Assembly: GCA_041394725.1 (NCBI GenBank)
Contig: JAWKHR010000034.1
Span: forward strand, 6,147-70,146
Length of the DNA: 64,000 nt
Direction of reading: 5' to 3'
DNA from: JAWKHR01 sp041394725
GTDB taxonomy: Bacteria; Acidobacteriota; Vicinamibacteria; Vicinamibacterales; SCN-69-37
Positions 1-9,082 of this stretch are shown here, piece after piece. Below the pieces are notes generated by a model. The model made no database searches. It was not told where the DNA came from and saw only the letters and a program-made list of their open reading frames with translations. Position numbers and translations under genes: made by a program. Every line of letters begins with the position of its first letter. Position 1 is the first letter of the stretch.

Positions 1-759
1 CGCGCCGCGCAGCACGCCCGCCAGGTCCGCGTAGGTCTTCACGAACCTCGCGGGATCGGGCGTGAGGCCGACCAGGTCGTGCCAGACGAGCACCTGCCCG
101 GAGCACGACGCGCCGGCGCCGATGCCGATCGTGGGAATCGACACGGCCTCGGTCACGCGCGCCGCGACCGGGGCCGGCATCGCCTCGAGGACGATCGAGA
201 AGCAGCCGGCGCGCTCGAGCGCCACGGCCTCGTCGACGAGTCGTCGCGCCGCCGCCGCCGTGCGCCCCTGCGCCTTGTAGCCGCCGAGCAGCGTCGCCGA
301 CTGCGGCGTGAGGCCGATGTGCCCCATCACGGGAATCCCGGCGTCATGGATCGCGCCGATGCGCGTGAGCGTGCGGCCCGCGCCCTCCAGCTTCACCGCG
401 TCGGCGCCGGCGTCCTTGAGGAAGCGCACGGCGTTGGCCACGGCGTCGGTCTCGGAGATCTGGTACGACCCGAACGGCATGTCGGCGACGACGAGCGCGC
501 GCCGCGCGCCACGCGACGCCGCGCGCGTGAGGACGATCATCTCCTCCATCGTGACCGGAACGGTCGCGTCCAGGCCGAGCACGGTCGTGCCGGCCGAGTC
601 GCCGACCAGGATCATGTCCACGCCGGCCTGGTCGGCGATGCGCGCGCTCGGCGCGTCGTAGGCGGTGACGACGACCAGCCGGCCGCCCCGCTGCACGGTC
701 GCGGCGATCTCGGGCAGGGTGATGCGGCGGGTGACGTCCGCGGGCGGCTCGTGCGACAT
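1..759 (-). CDS. panB: 3-methyl-2-oxobutanoate hydroxymethyltransferase, C-terminus cut by window edge
   Basis: Transfers a hydroxymethyl group from methylene-tetrahydrofolate to alpha-ketoisovalerate, giving ketopantoate, the first committed step of pantothenate/CoA synthesis in the cytoplasm. The 253 visible codons start at an ATG (757-759) preceded by GGAGG eight bases upstream. Recognisable PanB segments are VVTAYDAPSAR near residue 30, LVGDSAGTTVLG (conserved metal-binding Asp), KLEGAG, VMGHIGLTPQS and GIGAG. The family is usually about 265-280 residues, so only a short C-terminal piece lies outside the window. It is the last visible gene of a minus-strand operon, 44 bp after panC. Identification is firm. 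Confidence 0.95.
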   Translation of the reverse strand, partial: MSHEPPADVTRRITLPEIAATVQRGGRLVVVTAYDAPSARIADQAGVDMILVGDSAGTTVLGLDATVPVTMEEMIVLTRAASRGARRALVVADMPFGSYQISETDAVANAVRFLKDAGADAVKLEGAGRTLTRIGAIHDAGIPVMGHIGLTPQSATLLGGYKAQGRTAAAARRLVDEAVALERAGCFSIVLEAMPAPVAARVTEAVSIPTIGIGAGASCSGQVLVWHDLVGLTPDPARFVKTYADLAGVLRGA

Positions 760-803
760 GGGCGGTCCTCCACCGGGGCCCGGAGCGCGGGGCATCGGAC
801 GCG

Positions 804-1616
804 CTACAGGCCGGCGAGTTCTGGGCGGCGCAGGGGCACATTATCGATCAGCCGGACCCCGCCGACGCGCGCCGCGACGACGAGCGTCGGCTCGTCGCCG
901 AAGGTCGCGAGGTCCGCGTATTCCACGTCGAGGCCGCGCAGGGCGTCCCGCGCCGCCGCGACCGGATCGGCGCCGGCGCGGTGCGCCTCGGTCGCCGCGG
1001 CCAGGGCCCGGGGAATCGCCGCGGCCGCCGCGCGCGCGTCCGGCGACAGCCGCACGTTGCGCGACGACAGCGCGAGCCCGTCGGCCTCCCGGACGGTCGG
1101 CACGACGCGGAGGCGCAGGTCCAGATCGACGTCGGTGACCAGCCGGCGCAGCACCGCGACCTGCTGGGCGTCCTTCTGGCCGAGATACACGACGTCGGGC
1201 CGGACGATCGCGAAGAGCTTGAGGCAGACGGTGGCCACCCCGGCAAAGTGCCCCGGGCGGTGCGCGCCCTCGAACCCCTCGGACGGGCCGCCCACCTGCA
1301 CGACCGTCGCGTGGCCGGCCGGGTAGATCTCCTCGGCGGCCGGCGCGAAGAACACGTCGGTCCCGGCGGCCCCGGCCAGGGCGCGGTCGGCGTCCTCGGT
1401 GCGCGGGTAGGCGGCCAGGTCGGACGGATCGTTGAACTGCGTCGGGTTCACGAACACGCTCGCCACGACGAACCCGGTCTCGCGGCGGGCCGCGGCGATC
1501 AGCGCGACGTGCCCGGCGTGCAGCGCGCCCATCGTGGGCACGAAGCCGACGGTCGCCCCGGGCGCGCGCGCGGCGATCGCCGCGCGCACCTCCGTGATGG
1601 TGCGGGCGACGATCAT
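804..1616 (-). CDS. panC: pantoate--beta-alanine ligase (pantothenate synthetase)
   Basis: ATP-dependent condensation of pantoate with beta-alanine to pantothenate, through a pantoyl-adenylate. 270 residues, close to the family norm. Motifs seen: PTMGALHAGH near residue 30 (HIGH-type nucleotide-binding signature), VASVFVNPTQF, YLGQKDAQQ and the SSRN loop near residue 180. The ATG at 1616 overlaps the stop of the upstream DUF2520 gene as ATGA, which implies translational coupling. panB follows 44 bp downstream. panD and a classical panE are not in the window. Confidence 0.95.
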   Translation of the reverse strand: MIVARTITEVRAAIAARAPGATVGFVPTMGALHAGHVALIAAARRETGFVVASVFVNPTQFNDPSDLAAYPRTEDADRALAGAAGTDVFFAPAAEEIYPAGHATVVQVGGPSEGFEGAHRPGHFAGVATVCLKLFAIVRPDVVYLGQKDAQQVAVLRRLVTDVDLDLRLRVVPTVREADGLALSSRNVRLSPDARAAAAAIPRALAAATEAHRAGADPVAAARDALRGLDVEYADLATFGDEPTLVVAARVGGVRLIDNVPLRRPELAGL

Positions 1617-2266
1617 GGCGCGGTCGCCTTCGCGAGGGCCCGGTAGAGCGGCACCAGGTCGGGCAGACCGTCGGCGAGCGCCGCCAGGTGCGCGTCCACC
1701 GTGGCCCAGTCGCCGCGCGCGATCGGGCCGGTGAGCTCGAAGCCGTTCTCGATCGTGCGACGCATCAGCGGCACGAGCGCCTCGGGCGGCGCTCCCGCCT
1801 CGACCAGCGCCCGCGACGCCGCGCGGTGAATCGTGACGAGGAAGTTCGACGCGATCGCCGCGCCCGCGTGGTACAGCACGCGGCGATCCTCGGCGAGGGT
1901 GAACGGCCGCAGCCCGAGGGTCGCCGCGAGCGCGTGGCCCTCCGCCACCGCGTCGGCGCGCTCCCCCGTCACCGCGGCCCAGGCCCCGTCGATCTGCTCC
2001 GCGCCCCGCGCGCGCGTGAAGGTCTGGAGCGGATGCAGGCCGAAGCGGCGCGTGTGCGGCGCGAGCGCCGCGAGCGGCGTGGCCCCGCTCACGTGCGCCA
2101 CCCACGGTCCCACCGGAATCTCGCGCGCCACATCGGCGATCGCGCGGTCGGGCACGCAGATCAGCACGACGTCCGCGTCGCGCCCCTCCACCAGCCGCCC
2201 CCGCGCCTCGAGCCTGGCCGCCAGCGCACTCCCGACGCGCCCGCGGCCGATGACGGAGATGGTCAT
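1613..2266 (-). CDS. Rossmann-fold / DUF2520 domain protein of the pantothenate operon
   Basis: 217 residues. The N-terminus has a dinucleotide-binding pattern (VIGRGRVGSALA at residues 5-16), followed by a short sheet with VVLICVPDRAIADVA, like NAD(P)-dependent dehydrogenases. The C-terminal half (HAGAAIASNFLVTI, then an all-helical stretch) matches the DUF2520 arrangement, which resembles 6-phosphogluconate-dehydrogenase-type C-terminal domains. It is the first gene of the operon and overlaps panC by four bases. Such proteins often sit beside panBC, so a redox step such as ketopantoate reduction is a reasonable inference, but nothing in the sequence proves the substrate. ATG at 2266. Confidence 0.8.
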   Translation of the reverse strand: MTISVIGRGRVGSALAARLEARGRLVEGRDADVVLICVPDRAIADVAREIPVGPWVAHVSGATPLAALAPHTRRFGLHPLQTFTRARGAEQIDGAWAAVTGERADAVAEGHALAATLGLRPFTLAEDRRVLYHAGAAIASNFLVTIHRAASRALVEAGAPPEALVPLMRRTIENGFELTGPIARGDWATVDAHLAALADGLPDLVPLYRALAKATAP

Positions 2267-2272
2267 GGACGA

Positions 2273-2278
2273 AGAATA
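2273..2278 (-). promoter_or_regulatory. candidate -10 element of a leaderless DUF2520-panC-panB transcript
   Basis: On the minus strand TATTCT lies exactly six bases before the ATG at 2266, so transcription would begin at or next to the start codon. No Shine-Dalgarno sequence precedes this ATG and no clear -35 is visible. The same TAnnnT-N6-start layout occurs upstream of the gene at 15837. Confidence 0.4.
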
Positions 2279-2337
2279 CAGGAGCGGCCTGCGGGTCCCG
2301 GGAACCCGGGGTCCTGAGGAGCCCCTGGGGCCTCGGA

Positions 2338-3375
2338 TTAGCGCGAGGCGGGGCCGCCTCCGCGCAGTTTCAGGTTGATGGCCATGAAGAGTCGATACGG
2401 CACCGGGCGGTCGTACTGCGTCGCGGGGTGGAAGGTCCAGTGCTTCGCGGCGTCCAGCAGGATCTGGTCGTAGAACGGCGCGATGGGCTGGCGGACGGCG
2501 GCGAACTGGACGCGGCCCTGCTCATCGATCAGCAGTTCGAGTACTCCGCGATAGGTCTGCGCGGGCGAGACGCCCGGCGGCGGCACGAGCGGCGGCAGCT
2601 CACGCTCGATCGGCACGGGCGCCTTCACGTCCGTGTCGGCCTCGGTGTAGATGCGCGGCCCGGTCGTGCCGGGCACGGCGGCCGGCGGCTCCGGCGTCGC
2701 CGCCTCGGCCTCGGCCTTCTTCTTCGCGTCGGCGACCGCCGCGTTCGCGAGCGTCAGGAACCCGTCGGTCAGCAGCTTCAGATCGTTCGCCTCGGCGCCG
2801 GCCATGTCCGCATCGGCCAGGAGCGCCTGCACCTCGGTGAAGCCGGTCGCCGCCTGCTCGAACCGGCCGGCGTCGTAGTGCTGCTTGGCCTCCGCGTAGA
2901 GCCCGCGCACGGCCGTCGGCAGCACGCGCTGCCGCACCGTGTGGAATACCGCGATCAGCCTGGGCGAGACCTCCGACGCGTCCATCACGTAGGCCGGCGT
3001 GCGCGAGACGATGCGCTCGAGGGCGCGCTCGGCTTCGGCCGTGCGTCCCAGCGCGAGGAGGCACAGCGCGCGGTACTGATCAATCTGTCTCGGGTCACCC
3101 TCGACCGTGTCGAGCCCGGCCAGCGCCTCCTCGTAGGCGGCCGACGCGTAGAGCGCGCGCACACCCGCGAGCGGATCCGGCGCGGGATTGGCAGGTGTCT
3201 GGCCGACGGAATCAGCGCCCTGGGGCCGGCTGAGCGCGTCAGCGCCGATGGGCCGCCCGAGCGCGTCAGCGCCGATGGGCCGGCTGAGCGCGTCAGCGCC
3301 GATGGACCGCCCGAGCGCGAGCGTGAAGACCAGCGCGGTTCCCGCGATCGCCCGCACCCGCGTCTGTCGTCTCAT
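2338..3375 (-). CDS. secreted protein with TPR-like region and TonB C-terminal-like domain
   Basis: 345 residues. A signal peptide (residues 1-30) is followed by four near-identical 9-residue units (IGADALSRP type). Then comes an Ala-rich helical, TPR-like region (about 70-220), a Pro-rich linker, and a terminal domain (about 265-340) with YRGVLELLIDEQGRV and HWTFHPATQYDRPVPYR, matching TonB/energy-transducer C-terminal domains. The ATG at 3375 overlaps the stop of the upstream PEGA gene as ATGA, so the two are translationally coupled. It lacks the N-terminal membrane anchor of classical TonB, so transport energisation is uncertain. A structural periplasmic role is equally possible. Confidence 0.7.
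   Translation of the reverse strand: MRRQTRVRAIAGTALVFTLALGRSIGADALSRPIGADALGRPIGADALSRPQGADSVGQTPANPAPDPLAGVRALYASAAYEEALAGLDTVEGDPRQIDQYRALCLLALGRTAEAERALERIVSRTPAYVMDASEVSPRLIAVFHTVRQRVLPTAVRGLYAEAKQHYDAGRFEQAATGFTEVQALLADADMAGAEANDLKLLTDGFLTLANAAVADAKKKAEAEAATPEPPAAVPGTTGPRIYTEADTDVKAPVPIERELPPLVPPPGVSPAQTYRGVLELLIDEQGRVQFAAVRQPIAPFYDQILLDAAKHWTFHPATQYDRPVPYRLFMAINLKLRGGGPASR
3212..3319 (-). repeat. in-frame tandem repeat, four 27-bp units
   Basis: Four consecutive 27-bp units (3212, 3239, 3266, 3293) encode about nine residues each, directly after the signal peptide of the TonB-C-like protein. Units differ by only a few bases, so the expansion looks recent and the copy number may vary between strains. 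Confidence 0.9.
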
Positions 3376-4532
3376 CGGTTCAAGTCGATCCCGACGCGCA
3401 CGGGCGTGCGCGCGGTGACGACCACCGTCTGCCGGCGTTCCCCGAGCTGCGGATGCCGCCAGACGACCTCGTGCCGGCCGATCGGCACCGCCAGGTTCGC
3501 GAGCGGCGTCGTCCCCGCCGGCCGCCCGTCAATCGTGACCTCGGCCCACGGCAGCGCGTTGATCGACAGCGACCCGTTCGGCACCGACACCGGGAGCGTG
3601 ATCGTCTCGCCGGTCTGCACCAGCGCGGTGGCCGTCGTCCGGAACTCGTACTCGGTCCCGACGAGTTCGAAGTCGTGCTGCCCGGCGGGCAGCATCAGCC
3701 GGTCCACGCCGGTCGTGCCGATGAGCCGGCCATTCTCGAAGACCTGGAGGTCCACCGGACTCGACAGGCGCACCCACCCGGCAGACGGACCGACCGGCGC
3801 CACCGAGACGACGACCGACGCGGTGTTTCCCGCCGTGACCTCGACGATGCGGCTGACGGCGTCGTCGCCGGTGCCGACGATGACCCGGTGCCGGCCGGGA
3901 TTGACGCCGCCGAGCGAGAGCGGCGTCAGACCGCGATCGACGCCGTCCACGGAGATCGGCAGGCCGGTGGGATCGGACGCCACGTCGAGGCGCCCCCGCG
4001 CGGGCGCGGCCGCGGCCGGCGCCGGCGGCAGGTCCACCAGGAACGACGCGGTCTCCCCCGCCACGACCGAGAGCACCTCGGTCCGGGTCGCCGTGCCGTT
4101 CTGCAGTTCCATCGTGTGATCGCCGGCCGGCAGCGACAGGCGCAAGGGCGTCACGCCGCGCGGCTGGCCGTCGATCGCCACGGCCACTCCGTCGGGCCGC
4201 GTCGTGATGACCGCGGTGCCCTCGAGCGAGACCGGCGGCGCGGTCGTCTCCGGCGCCGGGGCCGGCTGGCGCAGCACGTTCAGGTAGAGACCAGCCGTGA
4301 TCGCCACGGCCACGACGACGAGCAGCAGGATCGCCAGCAGCCCGGCCGTGGACCGCCGGCGGGCCGCCGCCGTGACGGGTCCGGGCACGGCCGGCGTCGC
4401 GTTCGGCTTCCGGGGTTCGCGCGGTGGTTCGTCGAACTCCGAATGGAACAGCAGCGTGGCGTCGTCGTCGGGTCCCAGTTCGGGTTCGATCGCCGGGACC
4501 TCGGATAGCGTGCGTCGGCTGGGGAGCGACAC
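3372..4532 (-). CDS. membrane-anchored PEGA-domain repeat protein
   Basis: 386 residues from a GTG at 4532; no ATG is available close to the conserved part, so the start is tentative. A cytoplasmic N-terminus of about 60 acidic residues precedes one membrane segment (around residues 75-95, AGLLAILLLVVVAVAITAGL). Three to four PEGA-type modules follow outside, with signatures such as VAIDGQPRGVTPLRLSLPAG, ISVDGVDRGLTPLSL and VTIDGRPAGTTPLANLAVP. PEGA domains are extracytoplasmic beta-modules found in surface and envelope proteins. It forms an operon with the TonB-C-like gene through a four-base overlap and is divergent from the VWA gene. Confidence 0.75.
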   Translation of the reverse strand: MSLPSRRTLSEVPAIEPELGPDDDATLLFHSEFDEPPREPRKPNATPAVPGPVTAAARRRSTAGLLAILLLVVVAVAITAGLYLNVLRQPAPAPETTAPPVSLEGTAVITTRPDGVAVAIDGQPRGVTPLRLSLPAGDHTMELQNGTATRTEVLSVVAGETASFLVDLPPAPAAAAPARGRLDVASDPTGLPISVDGVDRGLTPLSLGGVNPGRHRVIVGTGDDAVSRIVEVTAGNTASVVVSVAPVGPSAGWVRLSSPVDLQVFENGRLIGTTGVDRLMLPAGQHDFELVGTEYEFRTTATALVQTGETITLPVSVPNGSLSINALPWAEVTIDGRPAGTTPLANLAVPIGRHEVVWRHPQLGERRQTVVVTARTPVRVGIDLNR

Positions 4533-4737
4533 GAAAGTGTGACCGATGCGAATCTTACGCCAGCCGGTGTCCGGACCTGAATGGGCGCGGAGCCGGCGGG
4601 ATTTCCCCGAGGCTTCCGGGGGGCAGACTTTAGTTTGCTTGTGCGTGCCGGCCAGGCCCGGCTCCCGGACCCGCGCGGCTCCGTCGGGTACACTGGATCC
4701 TGCCGGCGTCGACACCCGCACCCGAAGGGATCGACTG

Positions 4738-5742
4738 ATGACACGCGCCTCCTCCACCCCCGCCGCCCCCGGCCTCCTGGCTGCCCGGCCCGTGCTGGCC
4801 GCACTGGCCGTCGTGGCCGCACTGGCCGCGACGACGCTCGTGACCGTCGAGGCACGGCCCCAGCAGGTCTTCCGCGGCGCGAGCGACACCGTTCGCGTCT
4901 TCGTCACCGTGACCGACCGCGACGGCCGGCTCGTGACCACGCTGACGCAGAACCAGTTCGAGATTCGCGACGAGGGCAAGCCGCAGCCCATCGTCGTCTT
5001 CGACAACTCGCCGCAGCCGATCCAGCTCATCGTCATGCTCGACGTCTCTGGCAGCATGCGCGGCAACCTGCCGCTGCTGCGCGCCTCGGCCGAGCAGCTC
5101 TTCGCGCGGCTCGGTCCCGACGACGTCGCGCGGGTCGGCACGTTCGGCCGCGAGATCCAGATCAGCCCGACGTTCACGCGCGATGCCGCCGAACTGCGGG
5201 CGGCGCTGCCTCCCGACATCGCCGAGGACGCGCCGACGCCGCTCTGGCGCGCGCTCGAGGACGGGATGGCGGCGTTCGACCCGGCGAGCGACCGGCGCCG
5301 CGTCCTGCTCGTCCTGAGCGACGGGAAGGACACGGGCCCGACGAAGTTCGGCGAGCGGTTCGTCAGCCAGATCGAGGTCATCGACAAGGCGCGCGAGGAC
5401 GACGTCATGGTGTACGGCATCGGCCTGCGGAGCCGGACGGGCGCGCCGCCGCAGGTGGGCATGGGCGCCGGCGGGCTGCAGGCGATGCTGACGGCCGACC
5501 TGCCCGACCCCGGCCTCGCGCGGGCCGCGCTCGAGACCGGTGGCGGCTACGCGGAGATCCGGCCGCGCGACGACCTCGGCGCGGCGTTCGCGCAGGTCGC
5601 CGACGAGCTGCACAGCCAGTACCTGATCGGCTTCACGCCGCCGAAACGCGACGGCAAGAAGCACGACGTGGACGTGCGCGTGTCCGACCGCGGCCTGAAG
5701 CCGCGGGCCCGGAAGAGCTACGTCGCGCCGAAAGGCCAGTAG
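4738..5742 (+). CDS. secreted VWA-domain protein, acidobacterial VWFA-related family
   Basis: 334 residues. Signal peptide 1-38, then an Ig-like entry segment (VTVTDRDGRLVTTLTQNQFEI, shared by the acidobacterial VWFA-related family), then a von Willebrand A domain with the MIDAS motif LDVSGSM near residue 105 (DxSxS), a conserved Thr near TFGREIQI, and VLSDGKD. The C-terminal LHSQYLIGFTPP is typical of the family. It probably binds protein partners through a divalent metal outside the cytoplasm. The ATG at 4738 was chosen because the signal peptide begins there. A weak -10-like TACACT lies at 4689. Confidence 0.85.
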   Translation: MTRASSTPAAPGLLAARPVLAALAVVAALAATTLVTVEARPQQVFRGASDTVRVFVTVTDRDGRLVTTLTQNQFEIRDEGKPQPIVVFDNSPQPIQLIVMLDVSGSMRGNLPLLRASAEQLFARLGPDDVARVGTFGREIQISPTFTRDAAELRAALPPDIAEDAPTPLWRALEDGMAAFDPASDRRRVLLVLSDGKDTGPTKFGERFVSQIEVIDKAREDDVMVYGIGLRSRTGAPPQVGMGAGGLQAMLTADLPDPGLARAALETGGGYAEIRPRDDLGAAFAQVADELHSQYLIGFTPPKRDGKKHDVDVRVSDRGLKPRARKSYVAPKGQ

Positions 5743-5865
5743 CCCAGCGCGACGACGGCCCGGCGCCCGCCGGTTTTGCCCACCCGGCCGGGTGAATCCG
5801 CGCGGCAGGCCGCCGAGGCACGCCCCCGCCGGACCGATGCCCGGCGCCAGGGCGGGCAGGGCCGG

Positions 5866-5881
5866 TGGCACCGCTCCTGCT
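5866..5881 (+). promoter_or_regulatory. sigma-54-like -24/-12 promoter for the YbhB-like gene
   Basis: TGGCACCGCTCCTGCT fits the TGGCAC-N5-TTGCW consensus with one mismatch, and the GG and GC doublets are ten bases apart. The expected start near 5893 lies just before the AAGGAG ribosome site (5903-5908) and the ATG at 5914. Confidence 0.55.
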
Positions 5882-5913
5882 TCGAACGTCGGCGGATACC
5901 TCAAGGAGTCGCC

Positions 5914-6375
5914 ATGGCGTTCACGCTCACCTCTCCGGCGTTCGGGCCGGGGGCGGCGATCCCCGTCCGCTACACCTGCGACGGCGAAGGTCTCTGTCCG
6001 GAACTCACGTGGCACGACGCGCCGTCCGGCGTGCGCAGCTTCGCCATCGTGATGGACGACCCGGACGCGCCGTCGGGCACGTTCACCCACTGGCTGCTCT
6101 GCGACATGCCGCCCACGGCGACGGCCGTGCCCGAGGCCGCGCGCGCCGATCAGCTCGGCACGCCAGGCACGAACGGCTTCGGCAAGGTGGGATACGGCGG
6201 CCCGTGCCCGCCCCGGGGCGACCGGCCGCACCGCTACCGGTTCCGGATCTACGCGCTCGACCGGCGCCTGGACCTGCCGCACGGCTTCGCGCGCCGGCTG
6301 CTCGACGCCGGGCTCACCGCGGGCGCGCTGGCGTCGGCGGAACTCACCGGGTCGTACGGGCGCGGGCGGACCTGA
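5914..6375 (+). CDS. YbhB/YbcL family (PEBP-like) protein
   Basis: 153 residues, cytoplasmic. It has the phosphatidylethanolamine-binding-protein fold signatures: SPAFGPGAAIPVRYTCDGE at the N-terminus, MDDPDAPSGTFTHWLLCDMP (the conserved DPDAP anion-site motif) near residues 45-65, and GYGGPCPPRGDRPHRYRFRIYAL with the conserved GPCPP near 95. Its substrate is unknown; bacterial homologues are often stress-associated. AAGGAG six bases before the ATG supports this start, and a sigma-54-like element lies upstream. Its 3' end overlaps the convergent ATPase gene by 32 bp. Confidence 0.9.
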   Translation: MAFTLTSPAFGPGAAIPVRYTCDGEGLCPELTWHDAPSGVRSFAIVMDDPDAPSGTFTHWLLCDMPPTATAVPEAARADQLGTPGTNGFGKVGYGGPCPPRGDRPHRYRFRIYALDRRLDLPHGFARRLLDAGLTAGALASAELTGSYGRGRT

Positions 6376-9082
6376 CGGTCCCGGTCGCCCGGGCGCGGCG
6401 CCCGCGGAACGCGAGCACGATCTGCCCCGCCAGCACCGGTGCCAGGCTCATCGCCACGACCACGAGCCAGCCGGCCGCGCCGGGTGACGCCACGCGCAAC
6501 AGGCGCGCGAACGGCGGCACGAAGACCGCCGCGACGAGCAGCAGGGTGCAGAGCGCCAGCGCACCCCATACCCACGGATTGCCGACCACGTCGTTGCGGA
6601 GCAGGCGGGATCGCGGCCCGCGCGTGTTGAACACGTGCCAGAGCTGCGCGAACGCCAGCGTGAGGAACGACACGGTCACCGCCTCCGGCTCCGGCAGGTG
6701 CAGCCGGGCCAGCGCGAGCCAGAAGGCGCCGGCGACCGACGCGGTGATGAGCGCCGCCCACCCGGCCATCGCGATCCAGTGGTCGCGCATGAGGATCTGC
6801 TCGGTTGCCGGCCGGGGCGGGCGCGTCATGATGCCCGCGGCGCCCTCGCCGAGGCCGAGCGCGAGCGCGGGAAACACGTCGGTGACCAGGTTCAGGAAGA
6901 GGATTTGCAGCGGCAGGATGGGCAGCGGCGCGGTGGTGGCCGACGCGGCCGCGATCAGCAGCACCTCGCTGATGTTGCACGAGAGCAGGTAGACGACGAA
7001 GCGGCGGATGTTGCCGAAGATCGCGCGTCCCTGCCGGATGGCCGCGACGATCGTATCGAACGCGTCGTCCTCGAGCACCATGTCGGCGGCCTCGCGCGCC
7101 ACCTGCGTCCCGCGACGTCCCATCGCCACGCCGATGTCGGCCTTCTTGAGCGCCGGCGCGTCGTTGACGCCGTCGCCGGTCATCGCGACCACGTGGCCGG
7201 CGCGCTGGAAGGCCTCGATCAGGTCGAGCTTCTGCCTGGGCGTCACGCGCGCGAAGATCCGCGCGCGCCGCAGGGCGTCGGGCTGGCCGGCGATCCGCGG
7301 GATGTCCTCGCCGCGCAGCACCTCCACGCCGTCCTCGCCGGCCAGGTCGATGGCCCGCGCGATGCTGCGCGCCGTGCGCGGCTGGTCGCCCGTCACCATC
7401 ACGACCTGGATGCCCGCGCGACGGCAGGCCGCCAGCGCGGCCGTGGCGTCGTGGCGCGGCGGGTCCAGGAACCCGATGAGGCCCAGCAGGCGCAGCCCGT
7501 GGTACGGCGACGCCGTGGCGTCGGACGTCCGGCCGTCGGCCAGCGCGAGCACGCGACAGCCGTCGTCGGCCAGCTCGTCCACGCGCGCGAGCCACTCGGC
7601 GCGCTCGCCGACGTCCATCGGCCGGTCGCCGTCCGGCGCGGCGACGGTCGCGCAGGCCTCGAACACGGCCTCGGGCGCGCCCTTGACCGCGATCGTGTAC
7701 GCCGCGCCGCCGGCCCGGTGGAACGTGGCCATCATCTTCGTGCCGGGGTCGAACGCCTCCTCGCGCGCTTCGGGACGTTCGCGCAGGAGCGCGGCGCGAT
7801 CGACGCCGGCGATCGTGGCGGCGCGCAGCAGCGCCGCCTCGAGCGGGTCGCCCACCGACGCCCCGTCCGGGCCCACCGCCGCGTTGTTGCAGAGGGCGCC
7901 GGCGACGAGTACCGGCTCGACGCGGGCGCGCGCGGCGGGCGCCAGTTCCCCGGTCTCTTCCGGCATCCGTGCGAGGCCCGCGGCGGTCCAGACGTGCGTC
8001 ACGGTCAACTCGTTGCGCGTGAGCGTGCCGGTCTTGTCCGTGCAGATGACGCTCGTCGCGCCGAGTGTCTCGACGGCCGACAGCCGCTGCACGATCGCGT
8101 TGCGGTGCGCCATGCGCAGCATGCCGCGCGCGAGCGCCAGCGTCGCGACGATCGGCAGGCCTTCGGGAATGGCGGCGACGGCCAGCGCGATCGCGGTCTC
8201 GACCATCAGCCCGACGGGCCGCCCGGCCAGGACGCCGGCGACCGCCACGGCGGCCGCGATGCCGAGCGTGACGACGATCAGGCGCTGGCCGAGCCGCTCG
8301 AGGCGGCGCTCGAGCGGCGTCGAGGCCTGCCGCGCCTCCGCCGTGAGCGACGCGATCGTGCCGAGCTCGGTCCGCATGCCGGTGGCGACGACGAGTCCCT
8401 CGCCCGACCCGCGCGTGACCAGCGTGCCCTTGAAGAGCATCGCCGTCCGATCCGCCACGCCGGCGTCGCGGGCGACCGGGTCGGGCCGCTTGCCGACGGG
8501 CAGCGATTCGCCGGTGAGCAGCGACTCGTCCACCTGCAGCTTCGAGGCCTCGACGACCCGGAGGTCCGCGGTGACGACGTCGCCGCCCTCGATCAGGATG
8601 AAGTCGCCGGGCACGAGCTGGTCGGCGGGAAGCTCGAGGACGCGTCCACCGCGGCGGACGCGCGCGTGCACGCGCTCGAGCCGGCGCAGCGCCTCCATCG
8701 ATCGCACCGCCTGCCACTCGGTGACGAAGCCAATCGCGGCGTTGAGGACGATCACGGCGACGATCGCCGCCGTCTCCACCCAGTCGCCGAGGACGGCCGA
8801 GATGCCCGCCGCGCCCGCGAGCAGCAGGAGGATGACACTGCGGAACTGGTTCACCAGGACTTCGAGCACGCCCGTGCGACGCGGCTCGCGGAGCCGGTTC
8901 GTGCCGACCTCGTGCCGGCGCGCCGCGGCCTCGGCCTCGGCCAGCCCGTGTTCCCGGGACACGCCGAGACCGCGCGCGACATCGGCCCACGGCCGGGCCC
9001 ACGGCGCGTCGGGCGCGAGACTCGGAGGACCTGGAACGCGCGGCCGTCCAGGCACGGCGTCTGGTGTGGCGGGCATCGGCAT
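6344..9082 (-). CDS. P2-type cation-transporting ATPase
   Basis: 912 residues. ATP-driven cation pump in the inner membrane. An N-terminal cation-ATPase segment (30-100) is followed by the actuator domain with LTGES near 189, the membrane motif IPEGLP near 295 (the P2 Ca2+/SERCA-like group rather than the heavy-metal CPx group), the phosphorylation site DKTGTLT with Asp near 348, the hinge TGDGVNDAPALKKADIG near 634, and C-terminal membrane helices. Calcium is the likeliest ion by family, but Na+/K+ or Mn2+ cannot be excluded. The ATG at 9082 is divergent from the CBS gene; a second in-frame ATG is at 9076. Confidence 0.9.
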   Translation of the reverse strand: MPMPATPDAVPGRPRVPGPPSLAPDAPWARPWADVARGLGVSREHGLAEAEAAARRHEVGTNRLREPRRTGVLEVLVNQFRSVILLLLAGAAGISAVLGDWVETAAIVAVIVLNAAIGFVTEWQAVRSMEALRRLERVHARVRRGGRVLELPADQLVPGDFILIEGGDVVTADLRVVEASKLQVDESLLTGESLPVGKRPDPVARDAGVADRTAMLFKGTLVTRGSGEGLVVATGMRTELGTIASLTAEARQASTPLERRLERLGQRLIVVTLGIAAAVAVAGVLAGRPVGLMVETAIALAVAAIPEGLPIVATLALARGMLRMAHRNAIVQRLSAVETLGATSVICTDKTGTLTRNELTVTHVWTAAGLARMPEETGELAPAARARVEPVLVAGALCNNAAVGPDGASVGDPLEAALLRAATIAGVDRAALLRERPEAREEAFDPGTKMMATFHRAGGAAYTIAVKGAPEAVFEACATVAAPDGDRPMDVGERAEWLARVDELADDGCRVLALADGRTSDATASPYHGLRLLGLIGFLDPPRHDATAALAACRRAGIQVVMVTGDQPRTARSIARAIDLAGEDGVEVLRGEDIPRIAGQPDALRRARIFARVTPRQKLDLIEAFQRAGHVVAMTGDGVNDAPALKKADIGVAMGRRGTQVAREAADMVLEDDAFDTIVAAIRQGRAIFGNIRRFVVYLLSCNISEVLLIAAASATTAPLPILPLQILFLNLVTDVFPALALGLGEGAAGIMTRPPRPATEQILMRDHWIAMAGWAALITASVAGAFWLALARLHLPEPEAVTVSFLTLAFAQLWHVFNTRGPRSRLLRNDVVGNPWVWGALALCTLLLVAAVFVPPFARLLRVASPGAAGWLVVVAMSLAPVLAGQIVLAFRGRRARATGTVRSARARTTR

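Noticed and set aside
3212..3319. Possible CRISPR array because of regularly spaced repeats
   Set aside because: Units are directly contiguous without spacers and keep the reading frame; it is a coding minisatellite.
4630..6282. Long minus-strand ORF (550 codons) opposite the VWA and YbhB-like genes
   Set aside because: It is antisense to two well-supported genes, its translation is Arg/Ala/His-rich with no domain pattern, and long open frames on the opposite strand are expected at this GC content.
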